Of a stretch of 64,000 nucleotides of DNA, positions 48,853 to 60,147 are shown one piece after another (position 1 is the stretch's first letter; every line of letters starts with the position of its first letter). The stretch lies in assembly GCF_003426815.1 (NCBI RefSeq), contig NZ_QKYK01000023.1, forward strand, positions 1-64,000, in the 5' to 3' direction. This DNA comes from Desertimonas flava. GTDB lineage: Bacteria > Actinomycetota > Acidimicrobiia > Acidimicrobiales > Ilumatobacteraceae. The translations under genes were made by a program, and so were the position numbers. The notes under the pieces are model-generated. The model did not search any database, had not been told where the DNA came from, and saw only the letters and a program-made list of their open reading frames with translations.

Positions 48853-49794
48853 TCAGGTGACGGGAAGGCCCCGGGCGGCGGCGGCGCGGAGGGCCGAGCC
48901 GGGGCGGGTGGGGGCCACGACCAGCGCCGTGAGGTGGATGGCCGTGCCGTTCGGTGAGCCGGGACGGGCGGCGAGGACGGCGGTCGCCGCCTCGTTCAGG
49001 CGCACTTCGATGGCGAGGCCGGGCGTCGGGCCGGTGAGGTCGGCGGCGTGCTGCGCGGCGATGCCACGGTCGTCCATGGCGATCGACTCGATCATCCGGC
49101 GATGCAGCATCAGGGTGTCGGCCAGGACCACGGGATCGTGGACCACCACACCGGCGGGCACGAGCACGAGCCACCGCCGCGAGAGTTGGTGCCACCGGAT
49201 GGGGAGCAGCACGAGCCCCGCCGCGGCGACCACCAGCGCCGGGATCGCCAGCGGCCACACCCGCCCGGCGAGGGCGACCGGCGCGAGCACCACCGCCGTC
49301 GCCGTGATCAGCCACGTGGCGCCGGACGCCAGGACGTACCCGAACGGGGGTCGCAGGCCGAAGCGCAGCTCGTCGCCGTAGGCCGACGCCTGGAGGTACA
49401 CGCGCCCGAACTCGGCCGAGGCGACGAGGCCGGTGCCGGCGATGGCCGGAGCGGCGAGGGCGATACCGGTGCCGGGGTCGGCACCGCCGGCGATCGCCGT
49501 CGCTGCCACGATCAGCGAGCCCGGGACGACGGTTCGCGCCAGCGTCAGGGTGAGCACGCCGGTGACGGCAAGGGCGGCGGCGCCGACGCCGAACCCGAGC
49601 CACGCCCCGGCGGTCCCCACCACCTGCACGGCTCGGCTGCGCTCCTCGAGGGCGTCGCCGACGGCGGCTCCGCCGGCGATGGCGACCACCAGCCAGGCGG
49701 CGCGGGCGAGCCAGACCGCGACGGTCGACGACAGCGGGACGCGGCGCCCCTGCTCGCCGCTCGTCAGGCGGGAGGTGGTGTCGGCGCCGGGCAC
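48853..49794 (-). CDS. Multi-span membrane protein of unknown function
   Basis: 313 residues. About six hydrophobic segments in the first 180 residues (VAVWLARAAWLVVAIAGGAA onwards), then a soluble C-terminal domain of ~120 residues (WHQLSRRWLVLVPAGVVVHDPVVLADTLMLHR written in parts: WLVLVPAGVVVHDPVVLAD). No family recognised, although the VVVHDP-type soluble part looks like a conserved actinobacterial membrane protein. GTG 49794 is supported by TAGATT 7 bases upstream (leaderless). Confidence 0.7.
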   Translation of the reverse strand: MPGADTTSRLTSGEQGRRVPLSSTVAVWLARAAWLVVAIAGGAAVGDALEERSRAVQVVGTAGAWLGFGVGAAALAVTGVLTLTLARTVVPGSLIVAATAIAGGADPGTGIALAAPAIAGTGLVASAEFGRVYLQASAYGDELRFGLRPPFGYVLASGATWLITATAVVLAPVALAGRVWPLAIPALVVAAAGLVLLPIRWHQLSRRWLVLVPAGVVVHDPVVLADTLMLHRRMIESIAMDDRGIAAQHAADLTGPTPGLAIEVRLNEAATAVLAARPGSPNGTAIHLTALVVAPTRPGSALRAAAARGLPVT

Positions 49795-49951
49795 GCCAGC
49801 GAATCTACGGTCCCTGGGTGGCCGCGGCGCGTTCCGTCCGTCACGTGCCCGGTCGTTTCCGGTAGTGCCCGAGCGGCGTGCGAGTGAGCAGAATGGTGGT
49901 ACGAACGACAATCGACGCGCGAACACGGAGAAGCCTGGGCGGAGCGACGAC

Positions 49952-53123
<3,172 letters not shown>

Positions 53124-53138
53124 CACTCAGTGCCGACA

Positions 53139-53239
53139 GCTCAGACGATGCTGCTGCGGGGGCTGCGCCCCCGGACCCCATCGCCGTCGGGCTCGCTGGC
53201 GCTCGCGCCGCCGGCCGTCCTCGCTTCGCTCAGACGATG
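53139..53239. repeat. 12-bp direct repeat flanking a hairpin element at the end of the 53230 gene
   Basis: GCTCAGACGATG is at 53139-53150 and 53228-53239. The second copy holds the last codons and stop (TGA, 53230-53232 minus strand) of the downstream-facing gene. The 77 bases between start with the hairpin CGGGGGC-TGC-GCCCCCG (centred ~53165), followed by GGACCCC and GCTCGCTGGCGCTCGC. It looks like a short inserted element with duplicated target or a slippage product. Confidence 0.8.
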
Positions 53240-53865
53240 TTGAACGTCCAGTTGTACTGGCGGAGGGTGCCGTCGACGATCTCGCCGTCGCGCTCCTCCC
53301 AGAAGCGCACGCGGACGTGGTGGTTGCCGACGGTCCACTCCTCGAAGCCGACGTCCTCGCCGGGCGTGAACGTCAGGGTGAAGTTGTTGGGGTCGTACAC
53401 CACGCCGTCGCGGATGTCGACCTGCCCGCCCGTCACGACGTCCTCGCCGCGGTCGACGACGGCACGGGGACGCCACGTCTCGTACGTGACGTTGTCGATG
53501 GTCATCTCGCCGGCGTAGCCATCGATCAGGTCGACGACGACGTTGGCCTGGGCCGGGACCTGCACGGCATCGGGCACCGGGCTGATCGATTCGATCTGTT
53601 CGGGCAACTTGGTGACCTCGTCACCGGTGACCGAGCGGCTGATCCCGAATGCGATCAGGGCCACGCCGAGAGCGATGGCGAGGCTGGCGGCGACCAACTT
53701 CCAGTCGATCGGGCGGCGTCGGGCGAAGCGTCTGCGCCGCGCGGCGGGTGCGTGCGGCGTCCCTGCGGCCGGCACGAGGTCGTCGGCGGCGAGGCGATCC
53801 GGGCTGCCGTCGACGTCGCCACCATCGGCGCCGGGCTCGTGGACGATCGTCACGGCATCCATCAT
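53230..53865 (-). CDS. Single-pass membrane protein with extracytoplasmic domain, unknown function
   Basis: 211 residues. A charged cytoplasmic N-terminus (Asp/Pro-rich, then RRRRFARRRPIDWK) precedes one membrane helix (about residues 55-74: LVAASLAIALGVALIAFGI). The ~135-residue outer domain is beta-rich, ends WEERDGEIVDGTLRQYNW, and may be an Ig-like fold (PDAVQVPAQANVVVDLIDGY). No family recognised. It is divergent from the PASTA-kinase-like gene, so a cell-envelope role is plausible. Confidence 0.7.
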   Translation of the reverse strand: MMDAVTIVHEPGADGGDVDGSPDRLAADDLVPAAGTPHAPAARRRRFARRRPIDWKLVAASLAIALGVALIAFGISRSVTGDEVTKLPEQIESISPVPDAVQVPAQANVVVDLIDGYAGEMTIDNVTYETWRPRAVVDRGEDVVTGGQVDIRDGVVYDPNNFTLTFTPGEDVGFEEWTVGNHHVRVRFWEERDGEIVDGTLRQYNWTFNIV

Positions 53866-54007
53866 GCCTGGTCGCCAGCGCGTCGCCAACGACGATCGGC
53901 CGACCGGTAACCTGCGGACCGGCGGAGTCCGGTGAGCGCCGACCGGTCGCCCGAACCATCGTGGTCGGCGCCGTGACACCGCACCTGGATCAGTGCCAAC
54001 AGACATC

Positions 54008-56578
54008 ATGAGCAACGACGAAACGACATCTGGCCGCCGGACCGAGCAGGTCGGCGGGGCACCCCGCCGCCGCGGGCTCGAAGGGCGCATGATCGGTGGC
54101 CGTTACCAGGTCACCCAGACCGTCGCGGCCGGCGCCAACACGCTCATCGCCGACGCCCTCGACACGGAGCTCGGCCGGACCGTCACGATCAAGCTCGTGC
54201 GGCCCGAGCTGTCGGAGTCGGAGGCCTTTCGTCGCCGCTTCGGCAAGCGCATGGACGCCATGGCCGCCCTGTCGCACCCCAACCTCGCCGCCGTGTACGG
54301 CTGGGGCGAGGAACGCATCGGCAAGCGGGTCACGGTGTACGTGGTGGGGGAGTACCTCTCGGGCGGGAGCCTGCGCGATCTCTTCGACCGTCGCCGCAAC
54401 CTGACGCCGTCACAGGCCCTGATGGTGGGGCTGGAAGCCTGCCGAGGCCTCGACTTCGCCCACCGCAAGGGCCTCATCCACACCGAGCTGACCCCGTCGA
54501 AGCTGGTGTTCGGCGACGACCGTCGTCTACGAATCGTCGACTTCGGGCTGGCCCGCATCCTCGGTGAGCAGGCGTGGAAGGATCCGTCGCAGCTCCCCAC
54601 GCACGTCGCCCGCTACGCCTCGCCCGAGCAGGCCTTGGGCGAGAAGCCCGGCGATCGCTCCGACGTCTACTCCCTGGCGTTGATCCTCGTCGAGGCCGTG
54701 ACGGGTCAGGCGCCGTTCCACGGAGACTCCACGGTCGCCACGCTGTCGGCCCGGGTCGGCAAGCTGATGCCGGTGTCGGCCGACCTCGGCCCCCTGGCCG
54801 CCGTCCTCGAACACGCCGGGCGGCCGGAGGCCCAAGAGCGCTTCAGCGCCTCGGAGTTCGGGCGAGCCCTCGTGCGCGCCGCAGAGCGGATGCCGCGGCC
54901 TACTCCGATCCCGATCCTGACCAAGACGTTGTTCGACGACCCGACGGTCCTGCGACGACCCAACGACCCCACCGGGGGACTGGTCCGCCCCGCCGATAGG
55001 CCCGAGCCGGCGCTGGTGCCGATCGTGCCGCCCGACGCCCGGCCCGGGGCCATCGAGCAGGCCGACATCGAGCAGGCCGACGCCGACGCCGCAGCCAACG
55101 AGCAGGCCGCAGGCAATGAGCACGTCGAGGACAACGATCAGGCCGCTCACGGCGAGCCGGCGCCCGGCGTCGAGGCGGCCACCCCGGCCGTGCCGGTGGC
55201 CCGCCGTGGCGTGCTCGCCGAGCCGGTCGACCAGGTCGAAGCGCCGGAGGCATCAGCGGCATCAGAGGTGTCGGAGGCATCAGAGGTGTCGGAGCCAACA
55301 GAGGTGTCGGAGGCGTCTGCCGACACCGAGGAGTCGCCGAGCCTCGCCCCGACCGATGAGCCGGCCGGCAGCATCGACCTGGCCGCCCTCGTCGAGCGCA
55401 CCCCGAAGCTCCCGCCGGTGATCGACGACGGACCCGATGCCCTCGAACTGGGCAGCCGCCAGGAACGCAAGGCCGCCAAGGCCCGGGCGAAGGCCGCGGC
55501 CCGCGAGGCCAAGACCGCCGAGCGGGAGGCCAAAGCGGCCGCTCGCGAGGCGAAGGTCCGCGGCGACGACGCGCCGGCAGCGGCTCCGGTCCCGGCCGGG
55601 CTCGGCATCGCTCCCGTCTCCGAGTTCGGCGCGACGCCGCCGCCGGCGGTCGCCCCGGCACCCGAACCGCGCCGTCGGCGCGTGCTTTCGTTCCTCGTCG
55701 GACTGGTGCTGGTCGCCGCCCTCGCCGGGATCGGCTACGGCGCCTGGGTGCTGTTCCGCACGCCCACGCACGAGGTGCCGGACCTCACCGGACTCCCCGA
55801 GGACGAGGTGATCCGCGAGGTCCAGGACTTCGACTGGAACGTCGACTTCGACTCCGGCCGCAGCGACGACGTCGGTGTCGGCGAGGTCTTCCGCACCTCG
55901 CCCGAAGCGGGCAAGGATCTCGCCGAGGGATCGCCACTGGTGGTGTACGTCAGCGAAGGCCCCGAGTACCGCCAGCTCCCCGATCTCGCCGGCAACACGC
56001 TCGATGAGGCCCAACAGGCGTTGGAGGCCCTCCGCCTCGTGCCGGGAACGCCGTCCGAGGAGTACAGCGAGACCGCCGCCCCGGGCACCATCATCTCCTA
56101 CGACGTCGCCGGCGGCGTCACCCCCGAAGGCGTGCTGCCCGGTACCACCGTCGACCTCGTCGTCTCACGCGGACCGCAGCCACGAACGGTGCCGAGCCTC
56201 ACCGGGCTCACGCCCGAGGCCGCCACGCGGCTGCTCGAGCAGTTCGGACTCACGCTCGCCGTCGGCGAGCCGGTGTTCAGCAACGAGATGGAGGCCGCTC
56301 TGATCGCCACCCAGACGCCGGCGCCGGGTGAGCTGCTCGACCGTGGCGCGGCGGTGACGGCCGCGCCGTCGAAGGGCCCCGACCTGGTGGTGATGCCCGA
56401 TCTGACCGGCATGAACCTGGCGCAGGCGCTGCAGGCACTGTCCGATGCCGGACTGCGCGGTTCTCTCGTGCTCGGGTCCTCGCAGGGCACGTTCTACTCG
56501 GCCACCGTCGGCGACCAGACCGTCGCGGCCGACGACCAGGTCCTGCGCGGCTCGGTCGTCAACCTGTTGATGTTCTGA
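54008..56578 (+). CDS. Ser/Thr kinase-like membrane protein with four PASTA domains, kinase motifs degenerate
   Basis: 856 residues. Kinase-like domain (~27-285): ATP Lys in TVTIKLV and VDFGLAR are kept, but the glycine loop is TVAAGANTLIADA and the catalytic HRDLKPxN reads HTELTPSK (Asp to Glu, Lys to Thr, Asn to Lys), suggesting a pseudokinase or very weak kinase. Then ~280 acidic, Ala/Glu-rich residues with an SEVSEA-type repeat, a Lys/Ala/Arg helix, one membrane span (about 560-580), and four extracellular PASTA units (PDLTGLPEDE, PDLAGNTLDEAQ, PSLTGLTPEAA, PDLTGMNLAQA). PASTA domains bind muropeptides, so it is probably an envelope sensor or scaffold. Confidence 0.88.
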   Translation: MSNDETTSGRRTEQVGGAPRRRGLEGRMIGGRYQVTQTVAAGANTLIADALDTELGRTVTIKLVRPELSESEAFRRRFGKRMDAMAALSHPNLAAVYGWGEERIGKRVTVYVVGEYLSGGSLRDLFDRRRNLTPSQALMVGLEACRGLDFAHRKGLIHTELTPSKLVFGDDRRLRIVDFGLARILGEQAWKDPSQLPTHVARYASPEQALGEKPGDRSDVYSLALILVEAVTGQAPFHGDSTVATLSARVGKLMPVSADLGPLAAVLEHAGRPEAQERFSASEFGRALVRAAERMPRPTPIPILTKTLFDDPTVLRRPNDPTGGLVRPADRPEPALVPIVPPDARPGAIEQADIEQADADAAANEQAAGNEHVEDNDQAAHGEPAPGVEAATPAVPVARRGVLAEPVDQVEAPEASAASEVSEASEVSEPTEVSEASADTEESPSLAPTDEPAGSIDLAALVERTPKLPPVIDDGPDALELGSRQERKAAKARAKAAAREAKTAEREAKAAAREAKVRGDDAPAAAPVPAGLGIAPVSEFGATPPPAVAPAPEPRRRRVLSFLVGLVLVAALAGIGYGAWVLFRTPTHEVPDLTGLPEDEVIREVQDFDWNVDFDSGRSDDVGVGEVFRTSPEAGKDLAEGSPLVVYVSEGPEYRQLPDLAGNTLDEAQQALEALRLVPGTPSEEYSETAAPGTIISYDVAGGVTPEGVLPGTTVDLVVSRGPQPRTVPSLTGLTPEAATRLLEQFGLTLAVGEPVFSNEMEAALIATQTPAPGELLDRGAAVTAAPSKGPDLVVMPDLTGMNLAQALQALSDAGLRGSLVLGSSQGTFYSATVGDQTVAADDQVLRGSVVNLLMF

Positions 56579-56671
56579 CCCGGCCGGTTGCGGGGGAGCG
56601 GCGGCGCAACGACTACGTTCGGCCGAGGTCCGCGACGGCAGCGTGGCCGGCCGGATGTCGGAAAGGACGAG

Positions 56672-56710
56672 ATGATGCAGTGCAGAGTTGCGCGGGAAGG
56701 ACTGCGATGA
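56672..56710 (+). CDS. Candidate 12-codon upstream ORF (leader peptide) before the SDR gene
   Basis: ATG 56672 follows the strong ribosome site GAAAGGA (56661-56667) and encodes MMQCRVAREGLR, ending TGA (56708-56710), which overlaps the SDR start ATG 56707 (ATGA). Strong ribosome sites are uncommon in this window, so the signal is notable. The alternative is that the SDR starts at GTG 56680 in its own frame. Confidence 0.45.
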   Translation: MMQCRVAREGLR

Positions 56711-57591
56711 GTGGAGCCCTCGACGGTCGCGTCGCCATCATCACCGGGGCCGGCCGGGGCATCGGCCGAGAGCACGCCCTGCTGTTCGCGCGAGAGGGCG
56801 CCTCGGTGGTCGTCAACGACACCGGCGGCCGCAACGACGGCTCGGTGGACGAGTCGGGCGAACTGGCTCCGGCCGACGCGGTGGTCGAAGAGATCGTCGC
56901 GGCGGGAGGCGCGGCCGTCGCCAATCACGACGACATCGCCGACTGGGCCGGCGCCGAGGCACTCGTCCAGACGGCCATCGACGTGTTCGGCGGTCTCGAC
57001 ATCCTCGTCAACAACGCCGGCATCCTCCGCGACCGCCTGCTGGTCAACATGACCGAGGCCGAGTGGGACGACGTCGTGCGCGTGCACCTCAAGGGCCACT
57101 TCGCCCCGTCGCGGTTCGCCGCCGCCTACTGGCGCGAGGAGTCCAAGGCGGGGCGCGGCAAACCGCGTCACATCGTCAACACCTCGTCGACGTCGGGTCT
57201 GCTCGCCAACCCGGGTCAGACCAACTACGGCGCGGCGAAGTCGGGCATCGCCACGTTCACCCAGATCGCCGCCAAGGAGTTGGCTCGCTACGACGTGAAG
57301 GTCAACGCCATCGCGCCGGCGGCCCGCACCCGCCTGACGCTCGCCACCCCCGGCCTCGACGAGATCATGGAGGCGCGCGAAGGGGCGTTCGACGAGTGGG
57401 ACCCGGCCAACATCGCCCCGCTCGTCGCCTACCTGTCGTCGACGGAGTGCCAGTTCACCGGTGAGGTCTTCTTCGTGCAGGGCGGGGTCGTCCGGCGCGT
57501 CCGATCGTGGGAGATGGCCGAGGAGGTCCGCTCCGACCGCACGTGGTCGGTCAGCGAACTCGCCAAGGCCCTCGCCGAGATCGCCAGCTGA
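56707..57591 (+). CDS. SDR dehydrogenase, MFE-2/17-beta-HSD4 type
   Basis: 294 residues. Cofactor motif TGAGRGIGREHALLFAREGA, then NDTGGRNDG, LVNNAG, and the catalytic Ser-Tyr-Lys in NTSSTSGLLANPGQTNYGAAKSG. The sequence around ND(T/L)GG is typical of the 3-hydroxyacyl-CoA dehydrogenase domain of the peroxisomal multifunctional enzyme (MFE-2) group. The next gene, 64 bases on, is an SCP2 domain, which in MFE-2 is fused to the same protein. Likely steroid or branched acyl-CoA oxidation. ATG 56707 has a GGAAGGA site 5 bases upstream. Confidence 0.9.
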   Translation: MSGALDGRVAIITGAGRGIGREHALLFAREGASVVVNDTGGRNDGSVDESGELAPADAVVEEIVAAGGAAVANHDDIADWAGAEALVQTAIDVFGGLDILVNNAGILRDRLLVNMTEAEWDDVVRVHLKGHFAPSRFAAAYWREESKAGRGKPRHIVNTSSTSGLLANPGQTNYGAAKSGIATFTQIAAKELARYDVKVNAIAPAARTRLTLATPGLDEIMEAREGAFDEWDPANIAPLVAYLSSTECQFTGEVFFVQGGVVRRVRSWEMAEEVRSDRTWSVSELAKALAEIAS

Positions 57592-57643
57592 CGCCGCCTG
57601 CCCGCAGGGCCGCCCGGCTGACATGCGTCTCGGAGACGCCGAC

Positions 57644-57649
57644 TACGGT
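57644..57649 (+). promoter_or_regulatory. Leaderless -10 box of the SCP2 gene
   Basis: TACGGT lies exactly 6 bases before ATG 57656, the same box and spacing as before 2788. Confidence 0.5.
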
Positions 57650-57655
57650 GCGGGC

Positions 57656-58060
57656 ATGACCCATGCATTCTTGTCCGACGAATGGATGACGGCCGCCCGG
57701 GAGATCCGCGAGAAGTACGGCAGCGGTGAGGCGGCGGGGCCGGCCATCAAGGTCAACCTCACCATCACGGGCGTGCCGTTCGGCGAGGGCACCGTGGAGA
57801 GTCACATCGACACCTCGACCGGCGCGGCCGAGATGGAGCTCGGCAAGCTCGACGACGCCGACGTCAGCCTGACGACCGATTACGACACCGCCAAGACGAT
57901 CTTCGTCCTCCAGGATCAGGCGGCCGGCATGCAGGCGTTCATGACCGGCAAGGTGGTGGTGCAGGGCGACATGATGAAGCTGATGTCGCTCAACGCCACC
58001 TTGGCCGCGGCACCGAATGCCGCCGAGGTGAGCGAGGAGATCAAGGCGATCACCGCGTAG
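57656..58060 (+). CDS. SCP2 sterol-carrier-domain protein
   Basis: 134 residues. SCP2 fold: beta strands IKVNLTITGVPFGEGTVESHID and a C-terminal helix region with DQAAGMQAFMTGKVVVQGDMMKL, the usual ligand-tunnel pattern. It binds sterols or acyl-CoA. The upstream SDR of the MFE-2 type makes a combined lipid-oxidation role likely. Its last 11 bases overlap the convergent GNAT gene. Confidence 0.9.
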   Translation: MTHAFLSDEWMTAAREIREKYGSGEAAGPAIKVNLTITGVPFGEGTVESHIDTSTGAAEMELGKLDDADVSLTTDYDTAKTIFVLQDQAAGMQAFMTGKVVVQGDMMKLMSLNATLAAAPNAAEVSEEIKAITA

Positions 58061-58853
58061 CGCGGTGGTCGCCGTCCTCGTCGGTGCCGGCGGGTAGGGC
58101 GACGACGTACTGGCCGTCACGGGTGAACGAGACCACCCGGGCACCGCTGGTGAGTGGACCGCCCAGTTCCTCGCGTAGCCGGAGGCGCCATTCGGCGGCA
58201 GCCGTCGGGTCGGTGCGGCGCAGCACCACGATGTCCTCGGGCGTCGGCACGGCCACGGCGCCGGGCGGGACCGCAGCGGCGACGCGCGGCTGCTCGTCGG
58301 GCCCGTCGGTGCGCCACGCGGCGAGCAGGCGATCGCTCGGATCGGTGCCGTTGAGGGCGTCGTTCATCTGCCCGTAGAAGTCGACGAGGTAGTCGTCGAT
58401 CGTCGCGCCGAGCACGGCGATGTTGAACCAGGCGTTGCGGCGAACGAGCGGGTCGAACGTCCAGGTCACCCACGGGAGGTCGTGGTCGGCCGCCCAGTGT
58501 CGTTGGTGCAGCTTCATGTGCCGGCCGAGGCCGGTCTGGCGCACACCGGGCAGGATGCCGGTGATGTGGCTGTGCAGGGCCAGATCGCCGCGATGGCGAC
58601 CGAGGAAGCCGAGCGAGCCGCCCACCATGCGATCGTGCTGGAACGCGCCGGCGACGTAACCGCCGGTGTGACCCATCGCCCGCAGCAGCTCGACGCCGAC
58701 GATCGGCGTCACCGAGCCCCAGACCTGGTTGAACAACACGGTGAGGCGGCGCAGGTCGGCGGGATCCGAGAGCACTTTGATGTGGACGCGGTCGTCGGGG
58801 TCGTCGCGATCGTCGCTCGGGGAGGTGGGGAGAGATTCGGGGAGTTCAGTCAT
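58050..58853 (-). CDS. GNAT-fold acyltransferase (COG3375-like)
   Basis: 267 residues. Acetyl-CoA-fold features: MVGGSLGFLGRHRGD, HSHITGILPGVRQTGLGRHMKLHQR (the R-x-x-G-x-G/A loop), WTFDPLVRRNAWFNIAVLGA, DFYGQMNDALNG and SDRLLAAW. This is the COG3375-type family of putative acyltransferases, with no proven substrate. ATG 58853 overlaps the upstream membrane-protein stop by 8 bases, implying coupling. Confidence 0.8.
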   Translation of the reverse strand: MTELPESLPTSPSDDRDDPDDRVHIKVLSDPADLRRLTVLFNQVWGSVTPIVGVELLRAMGHTGGYVAGAFQHDRMVGGSLGFLGRHRGDLALHSHITGILPGVRQTGLGRHMKLHQRHWAADHDLPWVTWTFDPLVRRNAWFNIAVLGATIDDYLVDFYGQMNDALNGTDPSDRLLAAWRTDGPDEQPRVAAAVPPGAVAVPTPEDIVVLRRTDPTAAAEWRLRLREELGGPLTSGARVVSFTRDGQYVVALPAGTDEDGDHRATR

Positions 58854-60060
58854 CGTCGTTCCCATCATGGCCGCGCAGCGCCCGTCGGTAGAGCACCCGG
58901 ACGGCCAGCGCCCGCCGGAGCTCGGGCCCGACGTCGTCGGCGAACTCGTCGCGATAGGTCGCGTCGGTCGAGAGCACGACGGTGAAGTACATGCCTGTGA
59001 ACGCTCCGAGGAAGGCCGAGACACGGAGCAGCGGCTCGGTGAGCACCAGGTCCCGGCCACCGAGATGGAACGTGGCGAACGTGTGCACGGCGGACTCGTC
59101 GAGCGCGGTCCAGCCGGCGATCGTGTCGAGGGGGATGGCGAGCACGCCGAACCCGACGAAGAACGCCGTCATCGCCACCGCCACCGCGGTGATCTGGATC
59201 CCCTGGGAGAAGAGCGCGACGAGGCCGATGTTGAGGCGTTGCCGCAATGCCGGCCGGTCCGGTTCCGGCGGGAGGTCGGGGTCGGGACCCACCGCCTCGT
59301 ACAACGCCTGGCCGGCCTCCACGTCGGCCAGCGTCTCGACGTCGCGCCACGAGGCGAACGTGTTGAGCGACCGCATGAGCGTGGGCACCCTGGTCACCAC
59401 GAACACGGCGCCGAAGAGGAAGAAGATGCCGAGGACGATCAGGTAGGCCGGCCCGACGAGGCGGCCGGCCATCTGCCACACCTCGGCGTTGATGAACAGG
59501 AACGTCATGAACAGCAGGAGCAGCGGCAGCGCGCGGAAGGCGACGTTGACGAACACACCCAGCAGGTCGCGGGTGTTCTCCGCCGCCCAGCGCACCAGCG
59601 CCGGAACGCCGTAGCTGGTGAGTGCCCAGACGAGGGCCAGCAGGCCGACGCCCTCGAGGATCGTCTGGATGCCGTCGCCCGGCTGGCCGAGGACGAAGGA
59701 CGGGACGGCGGGCGTGAGGACCAGCACGGCGAGCTCCGCCGGCCCGATGGCCTCGGGACGGCCGAACGCCGGCTCGTGACGGATCAGGTTGGACACGACA
59801 AGCGTGACGGCGAGCACGGCGACGACGACGATGGCGACGAGCAGGTTGTGCTGCCACGTCCAGCGGCTGATGTCGAGGGCGTTGAGCCCGAGGAGCAGGT
59901 AGCCGACGATCAGCAGCGGCAGCGCCCGGCCCCAGATGTCCCACACCGACTCGTGCCGCTCGACGAAGTGGGGGAGGCCCCGTTGCACGAACCAGAGCTC
60001 CGCCTCGTCGAGTGCCGCGGCGATCGTGGCGTCGGCAGCGCGGGGAGTGGCGGGCGTCAC
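58846..60060 (-). CDS. Integral membrane protein of unknown function
   Basis: 404 residues. About eight hydrophobic segments (ALPLLIVGYLLLGLNAL, HNLLVAIVVVAVLAVTLVVS, PLLLLFMTFLFINAEVW, YLIVLGIFFLFGAVFVV and others) and a cytoplasmic Arg-rich tail. No family recognised. GTG 60060 is chosen because TACCGT lies 8 bases upstream and it gives a short soluble N-terminus. Co-transcribed with the GNAT gene, which starts inside its end. It is divergent from serA. Confidence 0.75.
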   Translation of the reverse strand: MTPATPRAADATIAAALDEAELWFVQRGLPHFVERHESVWDIWGRALPLLIVGYLLLGLNALDISRWTWQHNLLVAIVVVAVLAVTLVVSNLIRHEPAFGRPEAIGPAELAVLVLTPAVPSFVLGQPGDGIQTILEGVGLLALVWALTSYGVPALVRWAAENTRDLLGVFVNVAFRALPLLLLFMTFLFINAEVWQMAGRLVGPAYLIVLGIFFLFGAVFVVTRVPTLMRSLNTFASWRDVETLADVEAGQALYEAVGPDPDLPPEPDRPALRQRLNIGLVALFSQGIQITAVAVAMTAFFVGFGVLAIPLDTIAGWTALDESAVHTFATFHLGGRDLVLTEPLLRVSAFLGAFTGMYFTVVLSTDATYRDEFADDVGPELRRALAVRVLYRRALRGHDGNDDD

Positions 60061-60147
60061 GGCTGGTGACGGTAGTTGGGCACAGGGAGTGAACTTTGCG
60101 TCCAACCCGTTGTGACGAAGGTGAGTGGAGCGGTAAGGATTTCGGAC

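Noticed and set aside
55250-55325. 18-bp repeats in the PASTA gene as a regulatory array
   Set aside because: They are in-frame and encode a low-complexity SEVSEA linker.
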